Counted from the first letter of the stretch, positions 45,590-54,733 are shown. The stretch: DNA of 64,000 nt from Gallionella sp. (GCA_028707275.1 JAQTUP010000003.1:62001-126000); one strand, 5' to 3'. Notes: a model not told the origin generated them from the sequence alone. Numbers and translations are program-made.

Positions 45590-45648
45590 CAGTTTCCTGT
45601 TTTCAGTTTCAGGTAAACTACGCACCTGAACCGAGAACAGAAAACAGG
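45590..45648. repeat. Inverted and direct repeats in the glmU leader
   Basis: CCTGTTTTC near 45596 pairs with GAAAACAGG near 45648, and inside it TTCAGGT pairs with ACCTGAA. The 12-base AGTTTCAGGTAA occurs at 45605-45616 and again at 45525-45536 over the atpC stop. A long imperfect hairpin could therefore form just before the glmU start. Function unknown. Confidence 0.4.
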
Positions 45649-45653
45649 TGATT

Positions 45654-47024
45654 ATGAATATTATCAATGTTGTTATCCTGGCTGCCGGAAAAGGTACGCG
45701 CATGAACTCCGACAAGCCAAAAGTGCTGCACGCGCTGGCTGGAAAAGCGATGGTTCAGCATGTGGTAGATTGTGCGCAAAAACTGGATCCGCAGCAGATA
45801 TGCGTCGTGTACGGGCACGGTGGTGAAGCGGTTCCAAAAAACTTGAAGCCATCCAACGCGACCTATGTGATTCAGGAGCCGCAGCTGGGCACGGGTCACG
45901 CTGTGCAGCAGGCGATGCCCTACCTGGGGGATGAGGGGCGCACGCTGGTTTTATACGGAGATGTGCCCCTGATTCAGCACGCCACACTTCATCAGATGCA
46001 GCAGGCGGGCAGCGGACTTACCCTGCTGACCGTCAATATGGATAATCCTGCAGGGTATGGTCGCATCGTGCGCGATGAGCAGGGCGATGTGAGCCGTATC
46101 GTCGAAGAAAAGGATGCCACGGAAGCGCAGCGGGAAATAAGGGAAGTCAATACCGGAATATTGTTGGCACCGACCCCGTATTTGAAGACATGGCTGGCCT
46201 GCCTGCGAACCAACAACACGCAGGGCGAATATTATCTGACGGATATCGTCGGCATGGCGGTGGAACAGGGGATTCCCGTTCATACCGTACAACCCACACA
46301 TGAGTGGGAGATACACGGCGTAAACAGCAAGTCTCAGCTGGCCGTCCTTGAACGCACTTGGCAACAGGTTGAGGCGCAGCGGCTGCTGGTGCAGGGCGTA
46401 ACCCTTGCGGATCCGGCGCGTCTTGATGTGCGCGGATCGCTTGTTTGCGGCCGTGATGTCGAAATCGATGTCGGTTGCATCTTTGAAGGTGAAGTCACGC
46501 TGGGCAGCAACGTTCAGATCGGGGCATACTGCATCGTTAAAAATGCCACGATTGCAGACGGGACTCAGATTGCCCCCTACAGCCATATCGATTCGAGTAT
46601 CGTGGGGGCTGATTGTCGTATCGGCCCGTATGCGCGTCTGCGTCCCGGTACGAAATTGCACGCTGAGGTTCATGTGGGCAATTTTGTCGAAATCAAAAAC
46701 AGCGAAATCGCATATTCCAGCAAGGCCAACCATCTGAGTTATATCGGGGACGCCACGATAGGCAGCAGGGTCAATATCGGTGCGGGCACCATCACCTGTA
46801 ACTATGACGGCGCGAACAAATTCCGCACCGTGATCGAGGATGATGTGTTTGTCGGCTCGGACACGCAACTTGTCGCCCCCGTCACAGTCGCCCGTGGCAC
46901 CACCATCGGTGCGGGTTCGACCATTACGCGCGATACTCCAGCCGGCGAACTTACCCTGTCACGGGCTAAACAGGTGACGATCAATGGCTGGCAAAGACCG
47001 GTGAAAAAAGTAAAAAGCCAGTAG
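45654..47024 (+). CDS. glmU: Bifunctional GlmU (GlcN-1-P acetyltransferase / GlcNAc-1-P uridyltransferase)
   Basis: A 456-residue enzyme making UDP-GlcNAc for peptidoglycan and lipopolysaccharide. The N-terminal uridyltransferase has [20 protein letters not shown] and TGHAVQQA. The C-terminal left-handed beta-helix acetyltransferase has hexapeptide repeats and the [19 protein letters not shown] and [11 protein letters not shown] motifs. I start at the ATG at 45654; a GTG two codons earlier is possible. glmS, the preceding pathway step, follows after 48 bases. Confidence 0.98.
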   Translation: MNIINVVILAAGKGTRMNSDKPKVLHALAGKAMVQHVVDCAQKLDPQQICVVYGHGGEAVPKNLKPSNATYVIQEPQLGTGHAVQQAMPYLGDEGRTLVLYGDVPLIQHATLHQMQQAGSGLTLLTVNMDNPAGYGRIVRDEQGDVSRIVEEKDATEAQREIREVNTGILLAPTPYLKTWLACLRTNNTQGEYYLTDIVGMAVEQGIPVHTVQPTHEWEIHGVNSKSQLAVLERTWQQVEAQRLLVQGVTLADPARLDVRGSLVCGRDVEIDVGCIFEGEVTLGSNVQIGAYCIVKNATIADGTQIAPYSHIDSSIVGADCRIGPYARLRPGTKLHAEVHVGNFVEIKNSEIAYSSKANHLSYIGDATIGSRVNIGAGTITCNYDGANKFRTVIEDDVFVGSDTQLVAPVTVARGTTIGAGSTITRDTPAGELTLSRAKQVTINGWQRPVKKVKSQ

Positions 47025-47072
47025 CCAGTCGTTATCAATTATTAATTATTAATTTTCCCTTGGGTTTAAATT

Positions 47073-48899
47073 ATGTGTGGAATCGTAGGTGCAGTAGCTC
47101 AACGCAATGTCGTCCCCATCTTGCTGGAAGGTTTGCAGCGACTCGAATACCGGGGCTATGACTCGGCGGGGCTGGCCGTGGTGCATGACGGGGTTTTGGA
47201 ACGTGCCCGCAGTACGGGGCGGGTCGCTGAACTGACCACGGTAAGTGAAAATACACAAGGGTGTCTCGGCATTGCGCACACGCGCTGGGCGACCCATGGC
47301 GTGCCAAGTATCCGCAACGCTCATCCGCACATGAGTCGCGAGCTGATTGCCGTGGTACATAACGGTATTATCGAAAATTACGAATCGCTGCGCAGCCGAC
47401 TGACGAGCGAAGGCTATGAATTTACTTCCGATACCGACACCGAAGTCATCGCGCATCTGGTTCACAGCCACTACGTAAACGGAATTTCATTGCTGGATGC
47501 GACCCGTGCCGCGCTCACCGAACTGGTGGGCGCTTATGCGATAGGCGTGATTGCAGCGGATAATCCTGAGCAACTGATATGTTCCCGGCGCGGCAGTCCG
47601 CTGCTGATGGGCATCGGAATCGGCGAGAATTTCATCGCCTCCGATGTGTCGGCGCTGTTGCCTGTGACCAACAAAGTCATCTATCTCGAAGAAGGCGACG
47701 TGGTTGAAATCAGTCGGCTGAGTTATCGCATCTTCAATGCCGCAGGCGTCATTGTGGAGCGCCCGGTACAGCTCAGTGAAATCAGCAACGAAAGCGTATC
47801 CTTGGGCAAATATCGCCACTATATGCAGAAGGAAATTCACGAACAGCCACAGGCGATAGCGGACACGCTCGAATCCGTCTGCAACAGTCAGTCCATCGTT
47901 CCGGGGATTTTCGGTGCGGAAGCCGCCGCTTCCTTCAGGGAAATAGACAGCATTCTGATTCTGGCCTGCGGCACCAGCTATCACGCGGGATTGGTCGCGC
48001 GCTACTGGCTCGAAGAAATCGCCGGTATCCGGTGTACGGTGGAAATCGCCAGCGAATACCGTTATCGCACCAGCGTGCCTGATCCTCGAACCCTCGTGGT
48101 CGTTTTGTCCCAGTCGGGCGAAACAGCGGACACGCAGGCCGCGCTCAATCACGCGATGGCGCTGGGTCACATTCATACCCTTGCCATTTGCAACGTGCCG
48201 GAAAGCGCCCTGGTCAGACTGGCCAAGTTGCGCTTTTTGACTCGCGCAGGCCCTGAAATCGGCGTGGCCTCCACCAAGGCCTTCATCACGCAACTGGTCG
48301 CGCTGTTCCTGCTGACACTGGTTCTGGCCAAGCAGCGCAATCGTCTGACGGCGGCAGGTGAGCAGGAACACCTGCATGCTCTGCGCCATTTGCCCGCCGC
48401 GACGCAAAAAGTGCTGGATCTGGAACCGCAGATTGCAAAACTTGCCGAACAGTTTGCCAACAAGCATCATGCCTTGTTTTTAGGCCGTGGCCTGCATTAT
48501 CCGATAGCCCTGGAAGGCGCGTTAAAACTCAAGGAAATCTCCTATATCCACGCAGAAGCCTATCCTGCGGGCGAGTTGAAGCACGGCCCCCTGGCGCTGG
48601 TGGACAAGAATATGCCGGTTATCTCGGTCGCGCCGAATGATGCGTTGCTGGAAAAGCTCAAATCCAATCTGCATGAAGTGCGCGCGCGCGGCGGTGAACT
48701 GTATGTGTTTGCCGATGCGGATACGCATATGAGCGGCGAAGATGGCGTGCACATCATGCAGATGCCGGAGCACGCGGGATATTTAAGCCCGATTCTGCAC
48801 ACCATCCCTTTGCAGTTGCTGGCCTATTATGTAGCGTTGCAAAAGGGAACCGACGTGGACAAACCGCGCAACCTGGCAAAATCCGTCACGGTAGAGTGA
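47073..48899 (+). CDS. glmS: Glutamine-fructose-6-phosphate aminotransferase (isomerizing)
   Basis: A 608-residue enzyme forming glucosamine-6-phosphate from fructose-6-phosphate and glutamine. The N-terminal glutamine amidotransferase has catalytic C2 (MCGIVGAV) and [12 protein letters not shown]. Two SIS domains (about 285-420 and 455-590) carry ACGTSYHAG and SQSGETADT. The C terminus ends [11 protein letters not shown], the usual end. No glmS ribozyme is visible in the 48-base leader, which is expected outside Gram-positives. A MITE-like element starts 2 bases after its stop. Confidence 0.98.
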   Translation: MCGIVGAVAQRNVVPILLEGLQRLEYRGYDSAGLAVVHDGVLERARSTGRVAELTTVSENTQGCLGIAHTRWATHGVPSIRNAHPHMSRELIAVVHNGIIENYESLRSRLTSEGYEFTSDTDTEVIAHLVHSHYVNGISLLDATRAALTELVGAYAIGVIAADNPEQLICSRRGSPLLMGIGIGENFIASDVSALLPVTNKVIYLEEGDVVEISRLSYRIFNAAGVIVERPVQLSEISNESVSLGKYRHYMQKEIHEQPQAIADTLESVCNSQSIVPGIFGAEAAASFREIDSILILACGTSYHAGLVARYWLEEIAGIRCTVEIASEYRYRTSVPDPRTLVVVLSQSGETADTQAALNHAMALGHIHTLAICNVPESALVRLAKLRFLTRAGPEIGVASTKAFITQLVALFLLTLVLAKQRNRLTAAGEQEHLHALRHLPAATQKVLDLEPQIAKLAEQFANKHHALFLGRGLHYPIALEGALKLKEISYIHAEAYPAGELKHGPLALVDKNMPVISVAPNDALLEKLKSNLHEVRARGGELYVFADADTHMSGEDGVHIMQMPEHAGYLSPILHTIPLQLLAYYVALQKGTDVDKPRNLAKSVTVE

Positions 48900-48900
48900 C

Positions 48901-49048
48901 AGACTTAGGGGACGTTGATTTATTCGTCATCTCCGCGAAAGCGGAGATCCAGTGCCTTGTGTGACTGGGTTCCCGCCTGCGCCTGCCTGTCGGCAGACAG
49001 GCGCAGGCGGGAACGACAAAACCGAATAAATCGATGTCTCCTTAGTCT
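48901..49048. mobile_element. MITE-like palindromic element (148 bp)
   Basis: Imperfect 26-base terminal inverted repeats (48901-48926 and 49023-49048, 22 of 26 positions pairing, both with inner end ATTTATTCG) enclose two hairpins. The first is ATCTCCGC-GAAA-GCGGAGAT (48929-48948). The second is a GC-rich stem (48971-49012) built on CCCGCCTGCG and CGCAGGCGGG. There is no coding capacity. It sits right after the glmS stop and may serve as its transcription stop. The structure matches a small non-autonomous mobile element; no transposase is in the window. Confidence 0.7.
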
Positions 49049-49269
49049 GTGGTTTACGGGATGGCATGCTACCCGCCACCTGTAAAAAATCCGGCGAGGG
49101 TGAGTTCTTTGCGGCGGTCAAGCTCACTTCCTTTTCAAAGTCGGGCAGATTTACCTGCCAAATGACCCTTTACACAAAATTTCTTACGCCCTCGAAATTT
49201 AAGTTTAAATGCGACTTACTCAGTTGCGTGAGTGGTGAATGTGCATGCCTTGGCGTGAAGAACATCGGA
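49049..49269. other. Gene-free stretch before the intron relic
   Basis: About 220 bases without a recognisable gene between the MITE-like element and the domain V-like hairpin. A short open frame here has no recognisable protein features. It could hold further degraded intron sequence, but no intron 5' end was identified. Confidence 0.4.
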
Positions 49270-49340
49270 AAACCGTGTGCGTGTGAGCGCATGTACGGTT
49301 TGATGAGGGAGGGCAGGCGATAACCTGTTCTCTACTCTAC
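49270..49340 (+). other. Group II intron 3' relic (domains V and VI)
   Basis: 49270-49301 folds like intron domain V: lower stem AAACCGT/ACGGTTT, upper stem GTGCG/CGCAT, a two-base GT bulge on the 3' side and a terminal loop TGTGAG. 49302-49340 then forms a bulged hairpin like domain VI and ends CTACTCTAC, like an intron 3' end. The catalytic AGC triad of domain V reads AAC here, so the copy is probably dead. No reverse transcriptase gene or intron 5' end was found. Confidence 0.55.
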
Positions 49341-49412
49341 CCAAGATCCAGTTATCTTGTGCGAAGAATTATGACGTGGCGTGTTGGAAATTAATACCAA
49401 AGGAGCGTGTGC

Positions 49413-51578
49413 GTGAAAAATATATTTACGGCAATTTTGTGCTGCTTGTTATTCATTGCTCTGTCGACATTGGCGGCGACGAAACAGACACTTCAAACGC
49501 CAGATAATGCACCCGCCACATCGGATATTTCTACCGACCTTAAATTGCAGCAGCAAAAGCTGGAATTCTTTAAAGAACGTCTAGACTCGCAAGATAAACG
49601 GATTGGTGACCTGGCTTTTTATCTCAGCCTTTCATTGGCATGTTTCGGAGTGCTGATGACCGTGATAGTCGTGTTCTTTAGCTTCCGTTCCACCAAAGAG
49701 GCCGTGCTGTCGGCGAAGGAAGAAGCGCGCAAAGAAGTTGAAGCTCAAGCGAAAATTATTATTGAGACTTGGCTAAGCAAAGAAGGACAGCCGCTACTCG
49801 TTAAAAAGGTGGAAGACACGCTGAGGCCAGAGGTTGATAAAGCTTTGGGAGATATTCGTAATGCAGCAGGTGGTGTACTCAGTGGGCTGGAAGAGGAGCA
49901 GCGTATTGCTCACGATCACAATACCAAACATGGTCAGCTCTGCGAGCAGTATGAAAAAGTGCTTAGTGAATTATCTGCCCGGACAGTTGATAAAGCACAG
50001 CCGTTGAGTGATGAACAAAAGAAAACAGTGGACGAAATGGTTAAAGAATTGGAATCCAAGCCGCCCAAAGAATACCGTTTCGAAGATTGGTTCATGTTAG
50101 GCATACAGGCTTTTGAATCAGAAAAATACGAGACTGCGGCCGATCAGTTTTCTAAAGCGGCTGAGGCAGCTACTGAATCAGTAGATCAAGCAAAAGCGCT
50201 GCTGAGCAAGGGCATCACACTCGGCCAGATGCAGCGCAACGAAGAGGAGATTGCCGTATATGACGAAGTGCTGCGCCGCTATGGCGAAGCGACGGAGACA
50301 GCGTTACGCGAGCGAGTGGCAAAAGCGCTGCTGAACAAGGGTTTCACACTCGGCCAGATGCAGCGCAACGAAGAGGAGATTGCCGTATATGACGAAGTGC
50401 TGCGCCGCTATGGCGAAGCGGCGGAGACGGCGTTGCGCGAGCCAGTGGCAAAAGCGCTGCTGAACAAGGGTGTCACACTCGGCCAGATGCAGCGCAACAA
50501 AGAGGCCATTGCCGTATATGACGAAGTGCTGCGGCGCTATGGCGAAGCGGCGGAGACGGCGTTGCGCGAGCTGGTGGCAAATGCGCTGGTGAACAAGGGC
50601 ATCACACTCGGCCAGATGCAGCGCAACGAAGAAGCAATTGCCGCCTGTAACGAAGTGGTGCGGCGCTATGGTGAAGCGGCGGAGACGGCGTTGCGCGAGC
50701 AGGTGGTAAATGCGCTGGTGAACAAGGGTGCCGCTCTCAGCCAGATGCAGCGCAACGAAGAAGCAATTGCCGCCTGTAACGAAGTGGTGCGGCGCTATGG
50801 CGACGAGGCGGAGATGGCGTTGCGCGCGCAAGTGGCAAAAGCGCTGGTGAACAAGGGTGTCAGTCTCGGCCAGATGCAGCGCAACGAAGAGGCCATTGCC
50901 GTATCTGACGAAGTGCTGCGCTGCTATGGCGAAGCGATGGAGACAGCGTTGCGCGAGCCCGTGGCAAAAGCGCTGGTGAACAAGGGTGTCAGTCTCGGCC
51001 GGATGCAGCGCAACGAAGAGAAGATTGCCGTATATGACGAAGTGCTGCGCCGCTATGGCGAAGCTGCGGAGACGGCATTGCGCGAGCTGGTGGCAAATGC
51101 GCTGGTGAACAAGGGTGTCACACTCGGCCAGATGCAGCGTAACGAAGAAGCAATTGCCGCCTATGACGAAGTAGTGCTGCGCTATGGCGAAGCGACGGAG
51201 ACAGCGTTGCGCGAGCAAGTGGCAAGAGCCCGCAATGGCCTTGGTTTTGTCTTGTTGTGCAAAGCGAAAAAATCATGGAACGACGGAGATGAAACTTTCG
51301 CAACTGAATTGTTGACTCAGGCGCTGAGTAAAATCGAGGCGGCATTAAAGGATAAGCCGGATGAACCAATCTATCTTGGCAATCAAGCTTATATCCTTTT
51401 CCTGTTGGGACGACGTGAAGAGGCGCAGCCCATTCTGGCTCGGGCAATTTCCTTGGGCGGCGAAGAATTACGGCAAGGTAAACTCAAGGATGCTGGCATC
51501 CATACATTGCCGCAGGACGAGGCGTTCAAGGAATTGATCCTTGGTCTTCAAGTGCAGAAGCCAGCAAACAGGGGGTAG
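49413..51578 (+). CDS. Membrane-anchored protein with eight tandem 43-residue TPR-like repeats
   Basis: A 721-residue protein of unknown function. An N-terminal signal-like helix (about 4-22) and a second strong membrane helix (about 68-91) are followed by a charged coiled coil (about 92-180). Eight near-identical 43-residue repeats span about 265-606 (consensus core NKGxTLGQMQRNEEAIAVYDEVLRRYGEA), followed by a non-repeat TPR-like tail. Such 43-residue units are a known TPR-like variant used for protein binding. I start at GTG 49413, with AGGAG 7 bases upstream; GTG 49407 is too close to it. It stands alone between repeat elements. Confidence 0.85.
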   Translation: MKNIFTAILCCLLFIALSTLAATKQTLQTPDNAPATSDISTDLKLQQQKLEFFKERLDSQDKRIGDLAFYLSLSLACFGVLMTVIVVFFSFRSTKEAVLSAKEEARKEVEAQAKIIIETWLSKEGQPLLVKKVEDTLRPEVDKALGDIRNAAGGVLSGLEEEQRIAHDHNTKHGQLCEQYEKVLSELSARTVDKAQPLSDEQKKTVDEMVKELESKPPKEYRFEDWFMLGIQAFESEKYETAADQFSKAAEAATESVDQAKALLSKGITLGQMQRNEEEIAVYDEVLRRYGEATETALRERVAKALLNKGFTLGQMQRNEEEIAVYDEVLRRYGEAAETALREPVAKALLNKGVTLGQMQRNKEAIAVYDEVLRRYGEAAETALRELVANALVNKGITLGQMQRNEEAIAACNEVVRRYGEAAETALREQVVNALVNKGAALSQMQRNEEAIAACNEVVRRYGDEAEMALRAQVAKALVNKGVSLGQMQRNEEAIAVSDEVLRCYGEAMETALREPVAKALVNKGVSLGRMQRNEEKIAVYDEVLRRYGEAAETALRELVANALVNKGVTLGQMQRNEEAIAAYDEVVLRYGEATETALREQVARARNGLGFVLLCKAKKSWNDGDETFATELLTQALSKIEAALKDKPDEPIYLGNQAYILFLLGRREEAQPILARAISLGGEELRQGKLKDAGIHTLPQDEAFKELILGLQVQKPANRG
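50203..51234 (+). repeat. Tandem 129-bp repeats inside the TPR gene
   Basis: Eight in-frame direct repeats of 129 bases, each beginning near CTGGTGAACAAGGG and containing ACTCGGCCAGATGCAGCGCA. Neighbouring units differ at only a few bases, including at silent sites, which points to recent duplication or gene conversion rather than protein-level selection alone. Copy number is likely to vary between strains. Confidence 0.9.
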
Positions 51579-51616
51579 TCCTCAAACGTATAAGTTCGAT
51601 CAACCAGCATGACTAT

Positions 51617-51880
51617 CTGATGTTACGCACACGCTCCTGAAATCAGGTTTGATGAGTCATCAAATATATTTTAAGGGGGTAATCTTGCGCGTCACCCGCA
51701 GCCCCTTTGTTTGCTGACTGTCGAGGGAATCCCGCCTGCCAGTGGCAGATCGGCGGGATGGCGCACCGGGGGCGCCGCATCGATAGCGACTTTCTTTTGG
51801 CGACTCAAAAGAAAGTCGCCAGCAGCCGGGGATTGCTGAAATTAATGCCGCTATTGAAATTGAGCGAGTATTGGCGCGAA
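51617..51880 (+). repeat. Intergenic repeat family, copy C (degenerate)
   Basis: It begins with the 13-base end CTGATGTTACGCA (51617-51629), the same end as in copies A and B. It holds GTTTGCTGACTGTCGAGGGA (close to copy A) and a 14-base hairpin GCGACTTTCTTTTG/CAAAAGAAAGTCGC (51786-51799 and 51806-51819), followed by CCAGCAGCCGGGG. The right terminal palindrome of A and B is missing, so this copy is truncated or decayed. It fills the gap between the TPR gene and the PIN fragment. Confidence 0.7.
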
Positions 51881-51906
51881 CCGCCGCTAAAACGCGCTGA
51901 GCCAGC

Positions 51907-52079
51907 ATGGCTACGCTGCGTGTAGTTCTCGACACAAACGTGCTTCTCTCAGGGATTGCATATTCTGCCAGTGTGCAGGGTAAAATTATGTCTGCCGGGC
52001 GGCATGGTTCGATAGAAGTTCTGCTGTCGGTTTACATTCTGGAAGAGTTGCGTCGCCTTTCACGGCAGATGTCTGGTAC
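51907..52079 (+). pseudogene. Truncated PIN-domain toxin (VapC-like) fragment
   Basis: The first about 57 codons encode the start of a PIN nuclease: LRVVLDTNVLLSGIAY with the first acidic Asp, then IEVLLSVYILEELRRL with the conserved Glu. After about 52079 the frame runs into the antisense of the next gene and no longer encodes PIN sequence; the remaining acidic residues are absent. I read this as the 5' remnant of a PIN gene cut by the arrival of, or recombination with, the VapBC-like module on the other strand. It is unlikely to be active. Confidence 0.75.
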
Positions 52080-52490
52080 TCACAACATCTCGGCACAAAA
52101 TACCGCTGGCGTGACAATCCGCGTGCGCTCTATATGCCCGCGTTGCAGCAATCCGGCACGACGATCCCCTGTTACCAGATAGTCCGCATTTCCTTGTAAA
52201 GCCATCGCTAACAGAAACGCGTCGTCAGGATCATCGGTTTCATCCTTGATATTCAGATTTTCCAACACCAAAGCGCGTTGCAGATTGTTGATCATGGCGC
52301 CCACTTTTACCGGCTGTAAAACGGCTTGCAGCTTGGGGTAACGGCTGGCTCTGCGAATCTCTTCGAGCTGCGTTTGCGAGGTGACAATTTCGAAACGTGC
52401 CGCGCGCCACGCGCGATAGATAAGATCAGGCGCGCCGTGTGGCGAAATGAGCGCACTGAATAAAATATTGGTATCCAGAACCACGCGCAT
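52080..52490 (-). CDS. PIN-domain toxin (VapC-like ribonuclease)
   Basis: A 136-residue PIN protein, predicted Mg-dependent ribonuclease toxin. Acidic residues are D6 (VVLDTN), Glu in QLEEIRR, Asp in DDPDDAFLLAMA and Asp in LVTGDRR, all intact. The ATG at 52490 overlaps the antitoxin stop (TAATG), so the two are translationally coupled. Its 3' end abuts the truncated PIN fragment on the other strand. The target RNA is unknown. Confidence 0.88.
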   Translation of the reverse strand: MRVVLDTNILFSALISPHGAPDLIYRAWRAARFEIVTSQTQLEEIRRASRYPKLQAVLQPVKVGAMINNLQRALVLENLNIKDETDDPDDAFLLAMALQGNADYLVTGDRRAGLLQRGHIERTRIVTPAVFCAEML

Positions 52491-52729
52491 TAGTGTTGCC
52501 GCGCCCACTGGAGAGCTTCATCGACCATCGCGCTCAAATCAGTCTCGTTCACATTTTCATTGGCGGCCTTGGCCTGTTCAGCCGACAACTCAAGAATATG
52601 CGCCTTGACGGATTCCTCGATGAAGCGCGACAAGTCGCCTTTTCTGCCTCCCCCCTGGCTGGCCAGAAACATGCGCAGCGATTGGTCAGTAGTGGCAGAA
52701 ACAGCGACATTCCAGCGGATGGTACTCAT
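52490..52729 (-). CDS. VapB-like antitoxin, ribbon-helix-helix type
   Basis: A 79-residue partner directly upstream of the PIN toxin. RWNVAVSATTDQSLRMFLAS then GDLSRFIEESVKAHIL fits a ribbon-helix-helix DNA-binding domain, and the acidic tail (ANENVNETDLSAMVDEAL) would bind the toxin. AAAGGA precedes its ATG. Antitoxin-first order with one-base overlap is the usual type II layout; the complex probably represses its own promoter in 52730-52800. Confidence 0.82.
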   Translation of the reverse strand: MSTIRWNVAVSATTDQSLRMFLASQGGGRKGDLSRFIEESVKAHILELSAEQAKAANENVNETDLSAMVDEALQWARQH

Positions 52730-53021
52730 GGCGATCCTTTGCTTATAGGTGTTTATGTGTAACGGTGTTTTACACCCGTTTCAGGCGTATCGCAACCCTA
52801 CAATCGAAAGTAAGTATCCGGCTGGACAAGGCGTTAAGCGCACTTTAGCTTTTCCGTGACCTGACGCGCTACATTTGTCGACAATTTGCCCCGTCAACAC
52901 CGACTTGAGAGCGAGGTGTCTGGTCTTGCATTAACGCACGGGCGGCTCCGTCGAAACCAGCCTCGCTGTACATGTACGACTTTGCCGGGCTGGAATCATC
53001 GACGCGGCGAGCCGGCGCGGT
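52730..53021. other. Gene-free stretch upstream of the VapB-like antitoxin
   Basis: About 290 bases with no coding region that I can support. The antitoxin promoter should lie here. GTGTAA and TTACAC near 52758-52776 form a short inverted repeat that could be an operator; this is weak. The part near 52900-53020 is GC-rich and follows the aminopeptidase stop. Confidence 0.5.
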
Positions 53022-54308
53022 TCAGCTGTCGAAAGCCGCCACCAGGGCCGCAATCATGTAGCCGTGGTCAAGAACCCCTGCGCTTTCGCGCGCGCTGTGC
53101 ATCGCCCACAGGGGAGAGCCGACATCCACGCCGGCCACCCCCAGCTGTGCTGCCAGCATGGGGCCTATGGTGCTGCCGCAACCCAGGTCAGTGCGATGCG
53201 CGTACTCCTGATACGGCACACCGGCCTTTTCGCACAGCCCCATGAAGCGCGCCGCAGTCTCTGCGTTAGTCGTGTAGCGCTGGTTCACGTTGCTCTTGAT
53301 AACCGGCCCGCCGTTTATCATCACCTTGTGCTCAGGCTCATAGGCGCCCGGGAAATTCGGCTGGTAGGCATGAGCCATATCGGCGCTGATGAAGAAACTG
53401 CGCGCCATGGCGCAACGTCTGTCCTCTTCGTCCAGTTTCGCATGAAAACAGATGCGGTTCAGTACGTCGGTAATAAAACTGCCGCCGGCGCCGGTAGCAC
53501 TCTCGCTGCCGACTTCCTCGTGGTCGAAAAAAGCCGCCACACAGCAGGCCGCAGGCTGCTCCATCGCGATCAGCGCCGAGAGCGCCGCGTGGCAGGATGC
53601 CAGATTGTCCAGCTGGCTGTCGGCAATAAACTCTTCGTTCGCGCCCCACAGGCAGCCTTTTTGCACGTCATAGACCGCCATCTCAAAACTCAGCAGGTCT
53701 GCCGCCTCGGCTTGCGCCGCATCGGCCAGCAGTTTGTGCAAATTGGCTTGTGCGTCCAGCCCTTCCCCCAGCATGCCCAGGATCAGCGGCAGTTCGGTCT
53801 GCTTGTTGAGCTTCAGCCCTTGTTCGTTTACTTCCCTGTTCATGTGTATGGCAAGGTTGGGCAGCCGCAGCAGCGATCGCTCGAAGCGGATCAGTCGCGT
53901 TTTTTGACCTGCCGCGCCGCGCAATATCACGCGTCCGGCCAGACTCAGATCCCGGTCGGTGAAGGTGGCCAGTATCGGCCCGCCATAAACTTCAACCGCC
54001 AGGCGCGCGAGGCCGTTGCCGGTCAGTGCCGCTTTTGGTTTGAGCCTCAGTCCGGGAGAGTCGGTATGGGCGCCGACCATGCGAAAACCTGCCTGTGATA
54101 TCGGTTGACTGCCCTGCACAAACGCAATCAACGATGCTCCGCCGCGCACGGTGTAATAGCGCCCGCCTGCCTCCAGTTGCCAGCGCTCGTCTTCCGCCAG
54201 CCGTGTAAAGCCTTGCGCGAGCAGGCGCGCTTCGGCGCTCGCCACTGCGTGCCAGGGGCTGGGGCTGGTGTCGATGAAATTGAGGAGTTCACGGGCTGGG
54301 CTGATCAC
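53022..54308 (-). CDS. apeB: M18 family aminopeptidase
   Basis: A 428-residue M18 metallo-aminopeptidase, expected to cleave N-terminal, often acidic, residues from peptides with two metal ions. Metal and catalytic motifs are GAHTDSPGLRLK, FFDHEEVGSESATGAG, ISADMAHAYQPN and MHSARESAG near the C terminus. Length and motifs match bacterial ApeB. The start is GTG at 54308; no ATG fits. It is a stand-alone gene between the toxin module and repeat copy A. Confidence 0.94.
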   Translation of the reverse strand: MISPARELLNFIDTSPSPWHAVASAEARLLAQGFTRLAEDERWQLEAGGRYYTVRGGASLIAFVQGSQPISQAGFRMVGAHTDSPGLRLKPKAALTGNGLARLAVEVYGGPILATFTDRDLSLAGRVILRGAAGQKTRLIRFERSLLRLPNLAIHMNREVNEQGLKLNKQTELPLILGMLGEGLDAQANLHKLLADAAQAEAADLLSFEMAVYDVQKGCLWGANEEFIADSQLDNLASCHAALSALIAMEQPAACCVAAFFDHEEVGSESATGAGGSFITDVLNRICFHAKLDEEDRRCAMARSFFISADMAHAYQPNFPGAYEPEHKVMINGGPVIKSNVNQRYTTNAETAARFMGLCEKAGVPYQEYAHRTDLGCGSTIGPMLAAQLGVAGVDVGSPLWAMHSARESAGVLDHGYMIAALVAAFDS

Positions 54309-54344
54309 AGGCGGGTACCAGTTGATATAGGGGGAGGGAATTAT

Positions 54345-54733
54345 ACGACTGATGTGACGCAGTCACATCAGTCGTGCATACCAATCAACTTCGCCGGGGG
54401 CAGCCCGGCTGCTGGTTACTTTCTTTTGCGTCGCCAAAAGAAAGTAACCCAAGAAAAGGCGCCCCCGGTTTGCCGCCCCTGCCCGCCTGTCGGCAGACAG
54501 AGCCGACAGGCGGGCAGGGATACCCTCGATAGTCCGCAAACAACGGGGCTGCGCAACTCGCACGATCCGCTATGCGGCCACGTGCTCAAACAGTCCTCGC
54601 CCAAAAGCACCGTTGTTTGCTGACTATCTTCGGCAGCAAACAGGGGAAAATTGGCGAAGTTCAAAGGTTATCGCTAAAACATCATTTTAATGATTTCAAA
54701 ATACTGACTTTAGAAGTCTGTGCGTAACATCAG
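54345..54733 (-). repeat. Intergenic repeat family, copy A (about 386 bp)
   Basis: Read on the minus strand it begins CTGATGTTACGCA (54733-54721) and ends in the palindrome ACGACTGATGTGAC-GCA-GTCACATCAGTCGT (54345-54375). Inside are a 15-base hairpin GGTTACTTTCTTTTG/CAAAAGAAAGTAACC (54414-54449) and a perfect 18-base hairpin (54477-54494 and 54502-54519). Copy B (62758-63120) shares the ends and several internal blocks in opposite orientation. There is no gene inside. The end abuts the stop codon of the BFD-like gene exactly. Confidence 0.85.

Noticed and set aside
47025..47072. glmS ribozyme or riboswitch before glmS
   Set aside because: Only 48 AT-rich bases with short TATTAAT-type repeats separate glmU and glmS; far too short for the ribozyme and no matching structure.
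47487..48470. Long antisense frames over glmS (and over glmU 45951-46868, parB 37648-38457)
   Set aside because: Composition is that of a reverse-frame shadow, no start signals, and the opposite strands encode unmistakable enzymes.
49066..49323. 85-codon frame upstream of the TPR gene
   Set aside because: It runs through the domain V-like hairpin and has no recognisable protein features.
50304..51218. 304-codon open frame antisense to the TPR repeats
   Set aside because: Its own 43-residue periodicity is a mirror of the 129-bp repeats on the plus strand; no ribosome-binding site or known domain, whereas the plus strand has signal peptide and TPR-like sequence.
50203..51234. Regularly spaced repeats that could look like a CRISPR array
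   Set aside because: Unit length is 129 bases with no unique spacers, and all units are in frame within one protein.
53064..54098. 344-codon frame antisense to the M18 aminopeptidase
   Set aside because: GC-rich shadow frame; the minus strand carries all M18 metal motifs across the same region.
54105..54664. Open frames across repeat copy A (both strands)
   Set aside because: They run through hairpins of the repeat family, and similar frames in copy B do not conserve protein sequence; the element is non-coding.
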